DNA of 14,013 nucleotides from Crocinitomix sp. (GTDB lineage: Bacteria; Bacteroidota; Bacteroidia; Flavobacteriales_D; Crocinitomicaceae): the NCBI GenBank assembly GCA_020849935.1, contig JADZFJ010000464.1, positions 1-14,013 of the forward strand, in the 5' to 3' direction. Under the pieces are notes generated by a model. It searched no databases. It was not told the origin of the DNA and saw only the letters and a list, made by a program, of their open reading frames with translations. Every line of letters starts with the position of its first letter. Position 1 is the stretch's first letter. This document shows, piece after piece, positions 7,969 through 14,013 of the stretch. The position numbers were made by a program, and so were the translations under genes.

Positions 7969-8120
7969 ACTATTTTTTAATTTTCAAATCGAAAATTCTA
8001 AGTCGTATTCTGGATAGAAAAAATAATTTTCTTTGATCAATAAATTTGGTCTGCACTAAGCGTGAAAATAAGGAAGCACACAATTTAGAAATTTAGTATG
8101 AAATTTAGATTCAATAAAAA

Positions 8121-8735
8121 ATGATTGCAAAAGCGTTGATACAAATAGTTGAAGGTCTAAATTCATATTTGAATGGAGTTTATCCCTCCAGTCTTAATCA
8201 AGCAAAAATATCAAACGCTAAAAAATCGCAAGCAGATAATGGAATTTCGGTTACACTAATAAATATAGAAGAAGATAAGGTGTATAAAAACCATCTTAAT
8301 CCCCTAAACGGTTCATTGGCTAATAATCCTGCTACTTCACACCCCCTGGGTGGTTTACCAGTTATGCGAATTAATTTATATGTTCTCTTTGCTTTTGATG
8401 CACAAACTCCAGAAAATTATCCCGATTCGTTAACTCGTTTGACACATGTGTTAAGTTATTTTCAGAGTAAACCTTTTCAAGAAATAATAATCCCTATTTC
8501 TGGAACAAATCCAGTTGAAAAAAGATTTAATCTAGCAATTGACTACCACAATATCAGCTTAGAAGACTCGAACAATATGTGGTCTAATTTAGGGGGAGAA
8601 CAAAAACCTTATGCCATGTATCAATTTAAATTATTAGAAATTGAGCCAGCAATAACACCAGCTGCGGTAAGCGTAATACAACAACCTCAATTGGTTAATC
8701 CAGCAGGTTCAATTCAACAACTAAATACTAACTAA
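8121..8735 (+). CDS. eCIS cap / tail terminator, Pvc16-type (DUF4255)
   Basis: A 204-residue protein with the features of the Pvc16 N-terminal domain (DUF4255): an N-terminal helix IAKALIQIVEGLNSYL (2-17), strand VTLINIEED (44-52), RINLYVLFAF (83-92), helix LTHVLSYFQ (107-115), and the family-typical NNMWSNLGGEQKPYAMYQFKL near the end of the domain (151-171). In Afp/PVC particles this protein sits at the distal end and terminates tube and sheath assembly. Here the domain is followed only by a short Pro/Gln-rich tail (176-204); PVC homologues are longer. The ATG at 8121 fits because the domain starts immediately. It is the first gene of the eCIS cluster, 29 bp before sheath 1, whereas in afp/pvc clusters the cap gene comes last. 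Confidence 0.9.
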   Translation: MIAKALIQIVEGLNSYLNGVYPSSLNQAKISNAKKSQADNGISVTLINIEEDKVYKNHLNPLNGSLANNPATSHPLGGLPVMRINLYVLFAFDAQTPENYPDSLTRLTHVLSYFQSKPFQEIIIPISGTNPVEKRFNLAIDYHNISLEDSNNMWSNLGGEQKPYAMYQFKLLEIEPAITPAAVSVIQQPQLVNPAGSIQQLNTN

Positions 8736-8764
8736 AATAATTGTGAACTAAAATAAAATAAATT

Positions 8765-10066
8765 ATGGCTTTATATGATCATCCGAACACACCAGGAGTA
8801 AAAATTGTAGAAAATTCGTTGCTTCCACCATCGATCGTCCAAGTTTCTACTGCTGTGCCAGTATTTTTAGGATATACCGAAAGGGGTCCACAAAATCAAG
8901 CAAGGCGAATTTCATCTCTAAAAGAATTTGAAGTTCAATTCGGGACAGGAAAATCCTACACTTTTGTGACCACACAAAATGGTTCAACTTACACGGCTGC
9001 AACACCAGCATCAGGTACACCATTTTTCTTTTACGAAGCGATTCGGCTTTATTTTATGAATGGCGGCGGTGCATGTTATGTCATTTCAATTGGTGGTCAA
9101 ACTATAGTTGATGTACAAAATTTTATAGCTGCCATGCCGGCTATTGAAAAATTAGACGAACCAACACTTATTTTATTTCCTGAAGCAGCTAATTTAGATA
9201 TGACTAATTACGGTTTGGTGGCCAATGCTGCGTTAGCTGTTGCGCAAACCACCAAAGACAAGTTTGTTATTCTTGATTCACCATTGAACTCCAATTTATT
9301 GGATTCGATATCTCCTGAATTGTCCAATTATCGTCAAGCCATTGTCGGAAATTTATCTTATGGCGCTTCATATTATCCTGCACTTGTAACAACAGTTAAA
9401 TACGCTATAAATACTACGAATATAACAGATCCAGTCGGTTCTACAGCTTATAATAATCAGCTTGCCGCTATTAACTCAGTTAATAATGCAATAATTCCTC
9501 CATCATCAATAATAGCAGGTATTTATGCTAAAGTGGATCGTGAAATTGGGGTTTGGAAAGCACCAGCAAATATAGCTTTACTCGGTGTTTTAAACCCCGT
9601 TCAAGCAATTTCCGACGCCGATCAAGAAAATTTAAATGTTGATGCGACCACTGGAAAATCAGTGAATGCAATTAGAAATTTTGTAGGCCGTGGCACCTTG
9701 ATTTGGGGAGCACGAACCTTAGATGGTAACAGCAATGAATGGCGCTATATTCAAGTGCGCAGATTGTTCATCACGGTTGAAGAATCCGTAAAAAAAGCAG
9801 TTTCGCAGTTTGTTTTTGAAAATAACGACGCCAAAACATGGACTAAATTAAACGCAATGGTGCGCTCGTATTTAAACGGGCTTTGGAAAGAAGGGGCTTT
9901 GATGGGCGCAAAGGCTGATGAAGCTTATTTTGTAGAGATTGGTTTGGGAACAACAATGACTACGCAAGATATTTTAGAAGGCCGCATGATTGTAAAAATT
10001 GGACTAGCTGCCGTTCGTCCTGCTGAATTTATTGTGCTTGAATTTTCTCATTTTGTAAATCAATAA
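8765..10066 (+). CDS. eCIS contractile sheath protein 1 (Afp2/Pvc2-like)
   Basis: A 433-residue phage-tail-sheath family protein. The N-terminus PNTPGVKIVE (7-16) and ISTAVP-type segment VSTAVPVFLGYTERGP (27-42) match the sheath start where the arm linking neighbouring subunits forms. FYEAIRLYFMNGGGACYVISIG (89-110) is the conserved core motif. After a short variable part (about 207-245), the C-terminal domain runs from GIYAKVDREIGVWKAPAN (252-269) through LNVDATTGKSVNAIR (290-304) and WGARTLDGNSNEWRYI (314-329) to RPAEFIVLEFSH (418-429), the second arm. In eCIS the sheath surrounds the tube and contracts to drive it through a target membrane. Its size is close to the compact sheaths that make up the main shaft, so it is the best candidate for the principal sheath subunit. 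It sits 19 bp before its larger paralogue. Confidence 0.93.
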   Translation: MALYDHPNTPGVKIVENSLLPPSIVQVSTAVPVFLGYTERGPQNQARRISSLKEFEVQFGTGKSYTFVTTQNGSTYTAATPASGTPFFFYEAIRLYFMNGGGACYVISIGGQTIVDVQNFIAAMPAIEKLDEPTLILFPEAANLDMTNYGLVANAALAVAQTTKDKFVILDSPLNSNLLDSISPELSNYRQAIVGNLSYGASYYPALVTTVKYAINTTNITDPVGSTAYNNQLAAINSVNNAIIPPSSIIAGIYAKVDREIGVWKAPANIALLGVLNPVQAISDADQENLNVDATTGKSVNAIRNFVGRGTLIWGARTLDGNSNEWRYIQVRRLFITVEESVKKAVSQFVFENNDAKTWTKLNAMVRSYLNGLWKEGALMGAKADEAYFVEIGLGTTMTTQDILEGRMIVKIGLAAVRPAEFIVLEFSHFVNQ

Positions 10067-10085
10067 CCCTTTAAATCAGTCCATT

Positions 10086-11975
10086 ATGATAGTTCAAACC
10101 CCCGGTGTTTACATCACCGAAAAAAATAATTTGGCGTCATCAGTTGCCGGTATTTCAACGGCTGTTCCCGCCTTCATAGGGTTTACGGAAATAAGCCAAT
10201 TAAACCCAATACGGATTAAAAGCATGTTTGAATTTGAGAATCATTTTGGGGGTAATTTTACCCCTCAATTTGCTCAAAGTGCTAATCCAAATCAACCGAT
10301 TGTTCCAAATAAACGGTTCTTTTTATACGATTCGTTGGATTTGTATTTTCGTAATGGTGGTGGTCCTTGTTACATTACTTGTGCTGGTACATACTCCACA
10401 ACCGACTCACAGAATATAACTGGGTTACTTAATGCAGCTTTAGGACAAATAGATGTTTTGGATGAAGTGACATTGCTTTTAATGCCAGACATGCATTTTC
10501 AGTTCAATGATGGCACAGGTGTACTCTCATCTTTAACTGGAAATGGGGATTATAGCATGCTTGCATCCTCTTTGCTCTCTAAATGCGCAGCACTCAAAGA
10601 TAAATTTGCGCTTTTGGATTATTTGCAGCCCAATTCAAGTCCTGTTGATCTTCGAAATTGGATCAGCGCACCTGTAAATGAGCTTAAATACGGGGCACTT
10701 TATTACCCTTGGTTAAAATATGCTCGCACTATTGATGTACGTTACGAACAAATTTCTCTCCTTCATCCAACAGGCTCAACTCAAGAATCTGCAATGAATA
10801 ACATACTTGCAGATGGTGTAGCAATGGATCTACGTTTGGGTGGATATAAATCTGTTAATGAACTAACTAACGAGTTTAACAATCTATCTACAGACGTATC
10901 TAACAAAACCAAATTAACCGCAGTTTTTAACTTTCTTTATCAATTGGTGGCCGGTTTAGATGATCGACTCATTTTGGCGGACGCGGAACTTGACGGACAT
11001 CGCAATGTGTTATCCACTAATTCCAACTTTACCAAAGAAGTTAAAAATTTGTTTTGGTTTACCACGACACTTGGTTCCGGTTCTTTGGGTATGCTAAATC
11101 TGTTTCCTAACAACACAGTTCCTCCAAATTCTACGTGGATTAATTTCGCTTTCGGTAACTATGCAAATTATACTGACCTCGCGTTAGATGCCGCAAATTT
11201 AGGATACATTCCTCCACAATCAAATAGCGATGTTATTTCTGATCTATTGTCTGGAAATTTTGTAAAACTTAACACAATTTACGCAGGAATTGCCAATTTT
11301 TATGAAATGGCCAACGTACGTAAGATGGCACTCGAAAACAAAATTTTTATTGAAGATCCCATTTATGCGCAATTAAAAATGGAGGTGATTAATTATCAAA
11401 AACAAATTCCATCTCAAGGTGCAATAGCAGGGCTTTATTGTAAAAACGATCGAGAACGTGGGGTGTGGAAATCGCCAGCAAACATGGCAGTTCAAGGTAT
11501 TGAGAAACCTATGTTTGAAGTTTCTAATGCTGAACAGGACAGTTTGAATGTTGATGCCGTTTCAGGTAAATCAATTAATGTTATCCGAACATTTACAGGA
11601 AAAGGTGCCTTAGTTTGGGGTGCCCGAACACTTGACGGTAATAGCAATGAATGGCGCTATATTGCTGTAAGACGTTTCTTCTCTTTTGCCGAAGAATCAG
11701 TGAAAAAAGCAATGGAAAATTTCGTCTTTGAAACCAATAACGCCCGCACATGGGTTAAAATTAAAGCAATGATCACAAGTTTTTTAGTCGATCAATGGAA
11801 ATCTGGTGCTTTAATAGGCTCCACGATGAACGAGGCCTTTTTTGTTAATATTGGGGAAAACACATCATCACCTTCAGAAATATTAAATGGAATAATTAAT
11901 GTGCAAATTGGAATGGCAGTAGCACGACCTGCTGAATTTATCATCCTCGAATTTAGCCATTATACAAAATCTTAA
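10086..11975 (+). CDS. eCIS contractile sheath protein 2, enlarged paralogue with insertion domain
   Basis: A 629-residue sheath protein sharing both ends with sheath 1: TPGVYITEKN (5-14), ISTAVPAFIGFTE (23-35), LYFRNGGGPCYITC (86-99), AIAGLYCKNDRERGVWKSPAN (446-466), WGARTLDGNSNEWRYI (511-526, identical in 16 residues to sheath 1) and RPAEFIILEFSH (614-625). Between LYYPWLKYARTI (205-216) and IPSQGAIAGLY (441-451) it carries about 225 residues where sheath 1 has about 40, a net insertion of ~190 residues at the outward-facing variable position. The insert mixes helical segments (233-300, 400-440) with Asn/Gly/Thr-rich parts and matches no domain I recognise. In Afp and PVC, extra sheath paralogues form specific rings, for example next to the baseplate; a similar role or a surface-decorating role is inferred. 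No frameshift or broken motif seen. Confidence 0.9.
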   Translation: MIVQTPGVYITEKNNLASSVAGISTAVPAFIGFTEISQLNPIRIKSMFEFENHFGGNFTPQFAQSANPNQPIVPNKRFFLYDSLDLYFRNGGGPCYITCAGTYSTTDSQNITGLLNAALGQIDVLDEVTLLLMPDMHFQFNDGTGVLSSLTGNGDYSMLASSLLSKCAALKDKFALLDYLQPNSSPVDLRNWISAPVNELKYGALYYPWLKYARTIDVRYEQISLLHPTGSTQESAMNNILADGVAMDLRLGGYKSVNELTNEFNNLSTDVSNKTKLTAVFNFLYQLVAGLDDRLILADAELDGHRNVLSTNSNFTKEVKNLFWFTTTLGSGSLGMLNLFPNNTVPPNSTWINFAFGNYANYTDLALDAANLGYIPPQSNSDVISDLLSGNFVKLNTIYAGIANFYEMANVRKMALENKIFIEDPIYAQLKMEVINYQKQIPSQGAIAGLYCKNDRERGVWKSPANMAVQGIEKPMFEVSNAEQDSLNVDAVSGKSINVIRTFTGKGALVWGARTLDGNSNEWRYIAVRRFFSFAEESVKKAMENFVFETNNARTWVKIKAMITSFLVDQWKSGALIGSTMNEAFFVNIGENTSSPSEILNGIINVQIGMAVARPAEFIILEFSHYTKS

Positions 11976-12008
11976 ACAATTCTTATAAATTATTAAAACC
12001 TATAAAAA

Positions 12009-12446
12009 ATGAGCAATTACGTATTAGCAACACATCGTTTTACTGTCGATTGGGGCGGAACAAAAATCGGATTTCAAGAAGTGTCTGGTATGACACATGA
12101 AACTGAAGTTATTTCTTATGAGCATGGCGCCATGATAGATGGTACTGCTCCAATGAAAAGTCCTGGTAAAACCAAATATGCCGATTCAGTTACCTTAAAA
12201 AGAGGGTATTTCAGAAATGACACTGAAATGCAGGATTGGTTGCAAGCTATCAGAACTGACGAAACGCAACGTCGTACGGTAATTGTTACCTTATTGGATG
12301 AACAGCAAACACCTGTAATGTCATGGACAATTTTCAAAGCTTGGCCTTCTAAAATTGACGGAATTAGCTTAAATTCGGGAACAAGTGCAGCTGCAATTGA
12401 AAATATTACATTGCAACACGAAGGTTACGATTTCCAAATGTTATAA
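12009..12446 (+). CDS. eCIS inner tube protein 1 (Afp1/Pvc1-like, T4 gp19 family)
   Basis: A 145-residue phage tail tube family protein of usual length. Typical elements: RFTVDWGGTKIGFQEVSGM (11-29), the GFQEVSGL-like hairpin that lines the lumen, KYADSVTLKRGYFRNDTEM (56-74) with the K/RG turn of the family, VTLLDEQQTPVMSWTIFKAWPSKI (93-116), and the final strand AAAIENITLQHEGYDF (127-142). Hexamers of this protein stack into the rigid inner tube propelled by the sheath and, in several eCIS, filled with cargo. Being the more canonical of two tube paralogues, it is the likely main tube subunit. It follows sheath 2 by 33 bp and precedes tube 2 by 3 bp. Confidence 0.92.
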   Translation: MSNYVLATHRFTVDWGGTKIGFQEVSGMTHETEVISYEHGAMIDGTAPMKSPGKTKYADSVTLKRGYFRNDTEMQDWLQAIRTDETQRRTVIVTLLDEQQTPVMSWTIFKAWPSKIDGISLNSGTSAAAIENITLQHEGYDFQML

Positions 12447-12449
12447 CAA

Positions 12450-12896
12450 ATGCCACAGGCCTTTCCATATACAGGGTATCATTTTGGAGTTTTTTTTCTG
12501 TTTCCACAGTTTAATTTTAATGCCACTTTCCAATCCGTTTCAGGACATGATTTTAGTTCTGGATCAGCTGAAAGTGGTATGAAAGAAGGGGGAAATAATG
12601 GAGTAAGATTACCACTAACTAGCTCAGGAAGTTATTCTGGACTTAAATTAGAACGGGGTTTCACGGCAGATTTGGGGTTATACGATTGGTGTGAACAAAC
12701 ACATACAACCATGAAAACGTCACCTTGTAATATTTTAGTTTCTCTCTTAGATAAACAAGAATATCCCGTAAAAAATTGGTTGATTTTCAATGCTATACCT
12801 ACTAGTTGGTCGACAAGTGGCTTATCCGTTTCTAACAGTACAAGTATCATGGTGGAATCCATAAGTCTTAGTTATCAAAACTTTATACTTATCTGA
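12450..12896 (+). CDS. eCIS inner tube protein 2 (Afp5/Pvc5-like)
   Basis: A 148-residue divergent paralogue of the tube protein. It keeps the family layout: aromatic first strand FPYTGYHFGVFF (5-16), FQSVSGHDF (27-35), LKLERGF (65-71), LYDWCEQTHT (77-86), NILVSLLDKQEYPVKNWLIFNAIPTSW (94-120) and the last strand IMVESISLSYQNFI (133-146). Position between tube 1 and the DUF5908 gene matches afp5/pvc5, whose products form a tube ring near the baseplate joining the shaft to the Pvc7/Pvc8 hub; that role is inferred. A glycine/serine-rich segment (35-62) replaces the equivalent region of tube 1. Its stop overlaps the next start by one base (TGATG), indicating translational coupling. Confidence 0.88.
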   Translation: MPQAFPYTGYHFGVFFLFPQFNFNATFQSVSGHDFSSGSAESGMKEGGNNGVRLPLTSSGSYSGLKLERGFTADLGLYDWCEQTHTTMKTSPCNILVSLLDKQEYPVKNWLIFNAIPTSWSTSGLSVSNSTSIMVESISLSYQNFILI

Positions 12897-13093
12897 TGTC
12901 AATATATATTAAGGAACTTAATGTGACCTTGCAATTAGGTGAGTACGGCGGTGACGAAGCTGCTGATAAGGTTGAAAATCATGGAAGCAAAATCTCATCA
13001 GATACAAATGCGTGTACATTAAATCATGCGGCTGTTGTGCAGGATGCTGTAAAAGAAGTGATACGGATTTTAAAAGAAAAAAACGAACGTTAA
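12896..13093 (+). CDS. DUF5908 family small eCIS protein (Pvc6-like)
   Basis: A 65-residue protein with the two hallmarks of DUF5908: an N-terminal strand of the type IKELNVTLQL (5-14) and a C-terminal helix VVQDAVKEVIRILKEKNER (47-65). Small proteins of this kind occur between the second tube gene and the LysM/CIS_tube gene in many eCIS clusters. Their precise role is not settled; an assembly or baseplate accessory function is usually supposed. The start at 12896 shares one base with the preceding stop; the next ATG lies 1 bp after its stop codon, so all three genes are tightly coupled. Confidence 0.85.
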   Translation: MSIYIKELNVTLQLGEYGGDEAADKVENHGSKISSDTNACTLNHAAVVQDAVKEVIRILKEKNER

Positions 13094-13094
13094 T

Positions 13095-13796
13095 ATGTCG
13101 GACATCTCTAATATTGCAGATCGAATTGGCTTGCCGAACCACATGAAAATCCTCTTGGTTGATTCGGCAAAACCAGATAATATCCTTGATAATTTTACGG
13201 TCATTGTAAATCCGGAATCATACAAAGTAGAGTATAAAAATTGTTACAAAAACGATCAAGCACAAGGGGATACAGAATCACATTATTCTTTGAACAAAGT
13301 AAAAGAGCAAACAATGCAAATTAGTTTGATCTTTGACAGTACAGGTTCACTTGGAAGTGTCCCTTTTATTGGGAATCATTCTGTTTTGGATCAGATTGAA
13401 CGTTTTTTGCAAGTTGTACAATACAATACCGCCAAATTTGGTCAGGATAATGAAAAAAAATCACTCAAACTCATTTGGGGACCCAAGCAATTTTTTGGGG
13501 TATTAACTAATTTAAATATAAATTATTCCCATTTTGATACGCAAGGTGTACCTATTCGTGCAACCGCCTTTGCTTCGTTTAGTGGAGGGGATCTGACTTT
13601 TGACATGAGTGAAAAAGCTCAAAAACGATTTGACAAGGGAAAAGAAATTAAAAAAATTGACATTGGAAAACAAAAACATGCCATCAATGCAGTTGTAAAA
13701 TATGGACATTATGTTACATTAATTGCCAGACAACCAGAAGCTGGAAAACCAAAATCAATTCGGATTGCCGAAGAAATAGCTAGAATGATTATTTAA
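13095..13796 (+). CDS. CIS_tube-domain adaptor (Afp7/Pvc7-like), no convincing LysM
   Basis: A 233-residue protein with the CIS_tube domain of Afp7/Pvc7: FTVIVNPESYKVEYKNCY (34-51), the NP-E/S-Y strand; SLNKVKEQTMQISLIFDSTGSLG (64-86); VLDQIERFLQVVQYN (97-111); SLKLIWGPKQFFGVLTNLNINYSHFDTQGVPIRATAFASFSG (122-163). The family connects the tube to the spike, and most members end in a LysM domain with a V-x-x-G-D-T-L motif and an N-rich second half. Here the corresponding end is VKYGHYVTLIARQPEAGKPKSIRIAEEIARMII (201-233): a faint LysM-like first strand, then a Lys/Arg-rich helix and stop. A second in-frame TAA follows immediately, and the spike gene starts 3 bp later, so no separated LysM remnant exists. 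Assignment to the family is firm; loss or heavy divergence of LysM is inferred. Confidence 0.85.
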   Translation: MSDISNIADRIGLPNHMKILLVDSAKPDNILDNFTVIVNPESYKVEYKNCYKNDQAQGDTESHYSLNKVKEQTMQISLIFDSTGSLGSVPFIGNHSVLDQIERFLQVVQYNTAKFGQDNEKKSLKLIWGPKQFFGVLTNLNINYSHFDTQGVPIRATAFASFSGGDLTFDMSEKAQKRFDKGKEIKKIDIGKQKHAINAVVKYGHYVTLIARQPEAGKPKSIRIAEEIARMII

Positions 13797-13799
13797 TAA

Positions 13800-14013
13800 A
13801 TGGGAATCTCAGATCCAAATATAATAAATCAAAAAATCTTACTTGATGGTGAGGAAGTAACTATTGCGCTTCTTGGATTTTCTGTTTCTTACGAAATTAA
13901 CCGTGTTCCTCGTGCAAGATTAGAATTTAATTATCGGCAATTGGACAAAACGGAAGTGCAACAGCAAGTTTATATACTCAAGCAGGCGAAAAATTTTGAT
14001 CCCCCTGTTAAAA
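13800..14013 (+). CDS. VgrG-like spike/hub protein (Afp8/Pvc8-like), 3' truncated by window
   Basis: The ATG at 13800 opens a frame of 71 codons that runs off the right edge. The visible part fits the start of phage late-control D / VgrG-like eCIS spikes: a short lead, IINQKILLDGEEV (8-20), then the strand-turn pattern LLGFSVSYEINRVPRARLEFNYRQLD (24-49), equivalent to the 'V-x-x-E-x-N-R-I-P-x-A-x-L' signature of the gp27-like hub domain. Location directly after the Pvc7-like gene, with a 3-bp gap made up of a second stop codon, is the usual one. In the particle, a trimer forms the central hub and spike below the tube. The OB-fold and needle portion lie outside the window. Confidence 0.82.
   Translation, partial: MGISDPNIINQKILLDGEEVTIALLGFSVSYEINRVPRARLEFNYRQLDKTEVQQQVYILKQAKNFDPPVK

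Larger units (their letters stand above)
7469..8120. other. AT-rich non-coding region upstream of the eCIS operon
   Basis: About 650 bp without a credible gene: no frame on either strand carries a protein-like ORF. It holds three TAACC-type half-sites (7781-7785, 7797-7801 inverted, 7811-7815), candidate promoters (7939-7968 and 8041-8048) and an 8-codon upstream ORF touching the cap gene (8098-8124). The size is large for a simple promoter region and is consistent with a regulated operon leader or an insertion boundary next to a tRNA gene; neither is proven. Confidence 0.6.

Noticed and set aside
7469..8120. Hidden gene, CRISPR array or IS remnant in the long spacer
   Set aside because: No repeated unit with regular spacers, no terminal inverted repeats and no protein-like frame on either strand were seen.
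12116..12337. Antisense ORF opposite tube gene 1 (and a similar one opposite tube gene 2 at 12632-12862)
   Set aside because: Both are opposite strongly conserved tube-protein frames, have no recognisable domain and no promoter, and fit chance antisense frames.
8121..14013. Prophage tail, R-type pyocin or type VI secretion locus
   Set aside because: Two tube paralogues, DUF4255, DUF5908 and a CIS_tube adaptor together fit eCIS; there are no TssB/TssC-type split sheath genes, and no capsid or lysis genes in view. The right side is outside the window, so prophage is not absolutely excluded.

Overview
The window comes from an AT-rich member of the Bacteroidota, most likely Flavobacteriales. Support: family signatures restricted to or typical of the phylum (a GT117/DUF2723 membrane glycosyltransferase, a DUF5723 surface protein, a PorT-like outer-membrane barrel), a textbook Bacteroidota promoter (TTTG-N19-TAAATTTG) before a tRNA gene, and A/T-rich leaders instead of Shine-Dalgarno sites. 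A finer placement, for example near Crocinitomicaceae, is only an impression.

Left part (1-7111) looks like ordinary chromosome. A plus-strand outer-membrane beta-barrel gene, missing only a codon or so at its 5' end, converges with three minus-strand genes read in the order DUF2723/GT117 glycosyltransferase, NodB-type polysaccharide deacetylase (abutting it with no gap) and DUF5723 protein. Between the convergent genes, bases ~894-1027 fold into three consecutive hairpins, the last an intrinsic terminator: a candidate small RNA or a structured 3' UTR.

Middle part (7112-8120) is a ~1 kb gene-poor spacer. It carries a tRNA-Gln(TTG) gene with its own promoter, encoded CCA and terminator, followed by ~650 bp of AT-rich DNA with candidate promoter and operator-like elements leading into the next operon.

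Right part (8121-14013, running off the edge) is the 5' portion of an extracellular contractile injection system (eCIS; Afp/PVC/MAC/AlgoCIS-like) operon. In order: Pvc16-type cap/terminator (DUF4255), sheath 1 (433 aa), sheath 2 (629 aa, with a ~190-residue insertion), inner tube 1, inner tube 2, DUF5908 small protein (Pvc6-like), CIS_tube adaptor (Pvc7-like, without a convincing LysM), and the start of a VgrG-like spike/hub (Pvc8-like). Genes are separated by -1 to 33 bp with no terminator seen, so they are probably one transcript. Together they would give the tube, contractile sheath, cap and upper baseplate/spike; gp25, PAAR, baseplate wedge, fibre, tape measure, ATPase and any toxin cargo would lie beyond the right edge. 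The most unusual elements are the enlarged second sheath, the cap-first order, the apparent lack of LysM in the Pvc7-like protein, and the three-hairpin RNA on the left.
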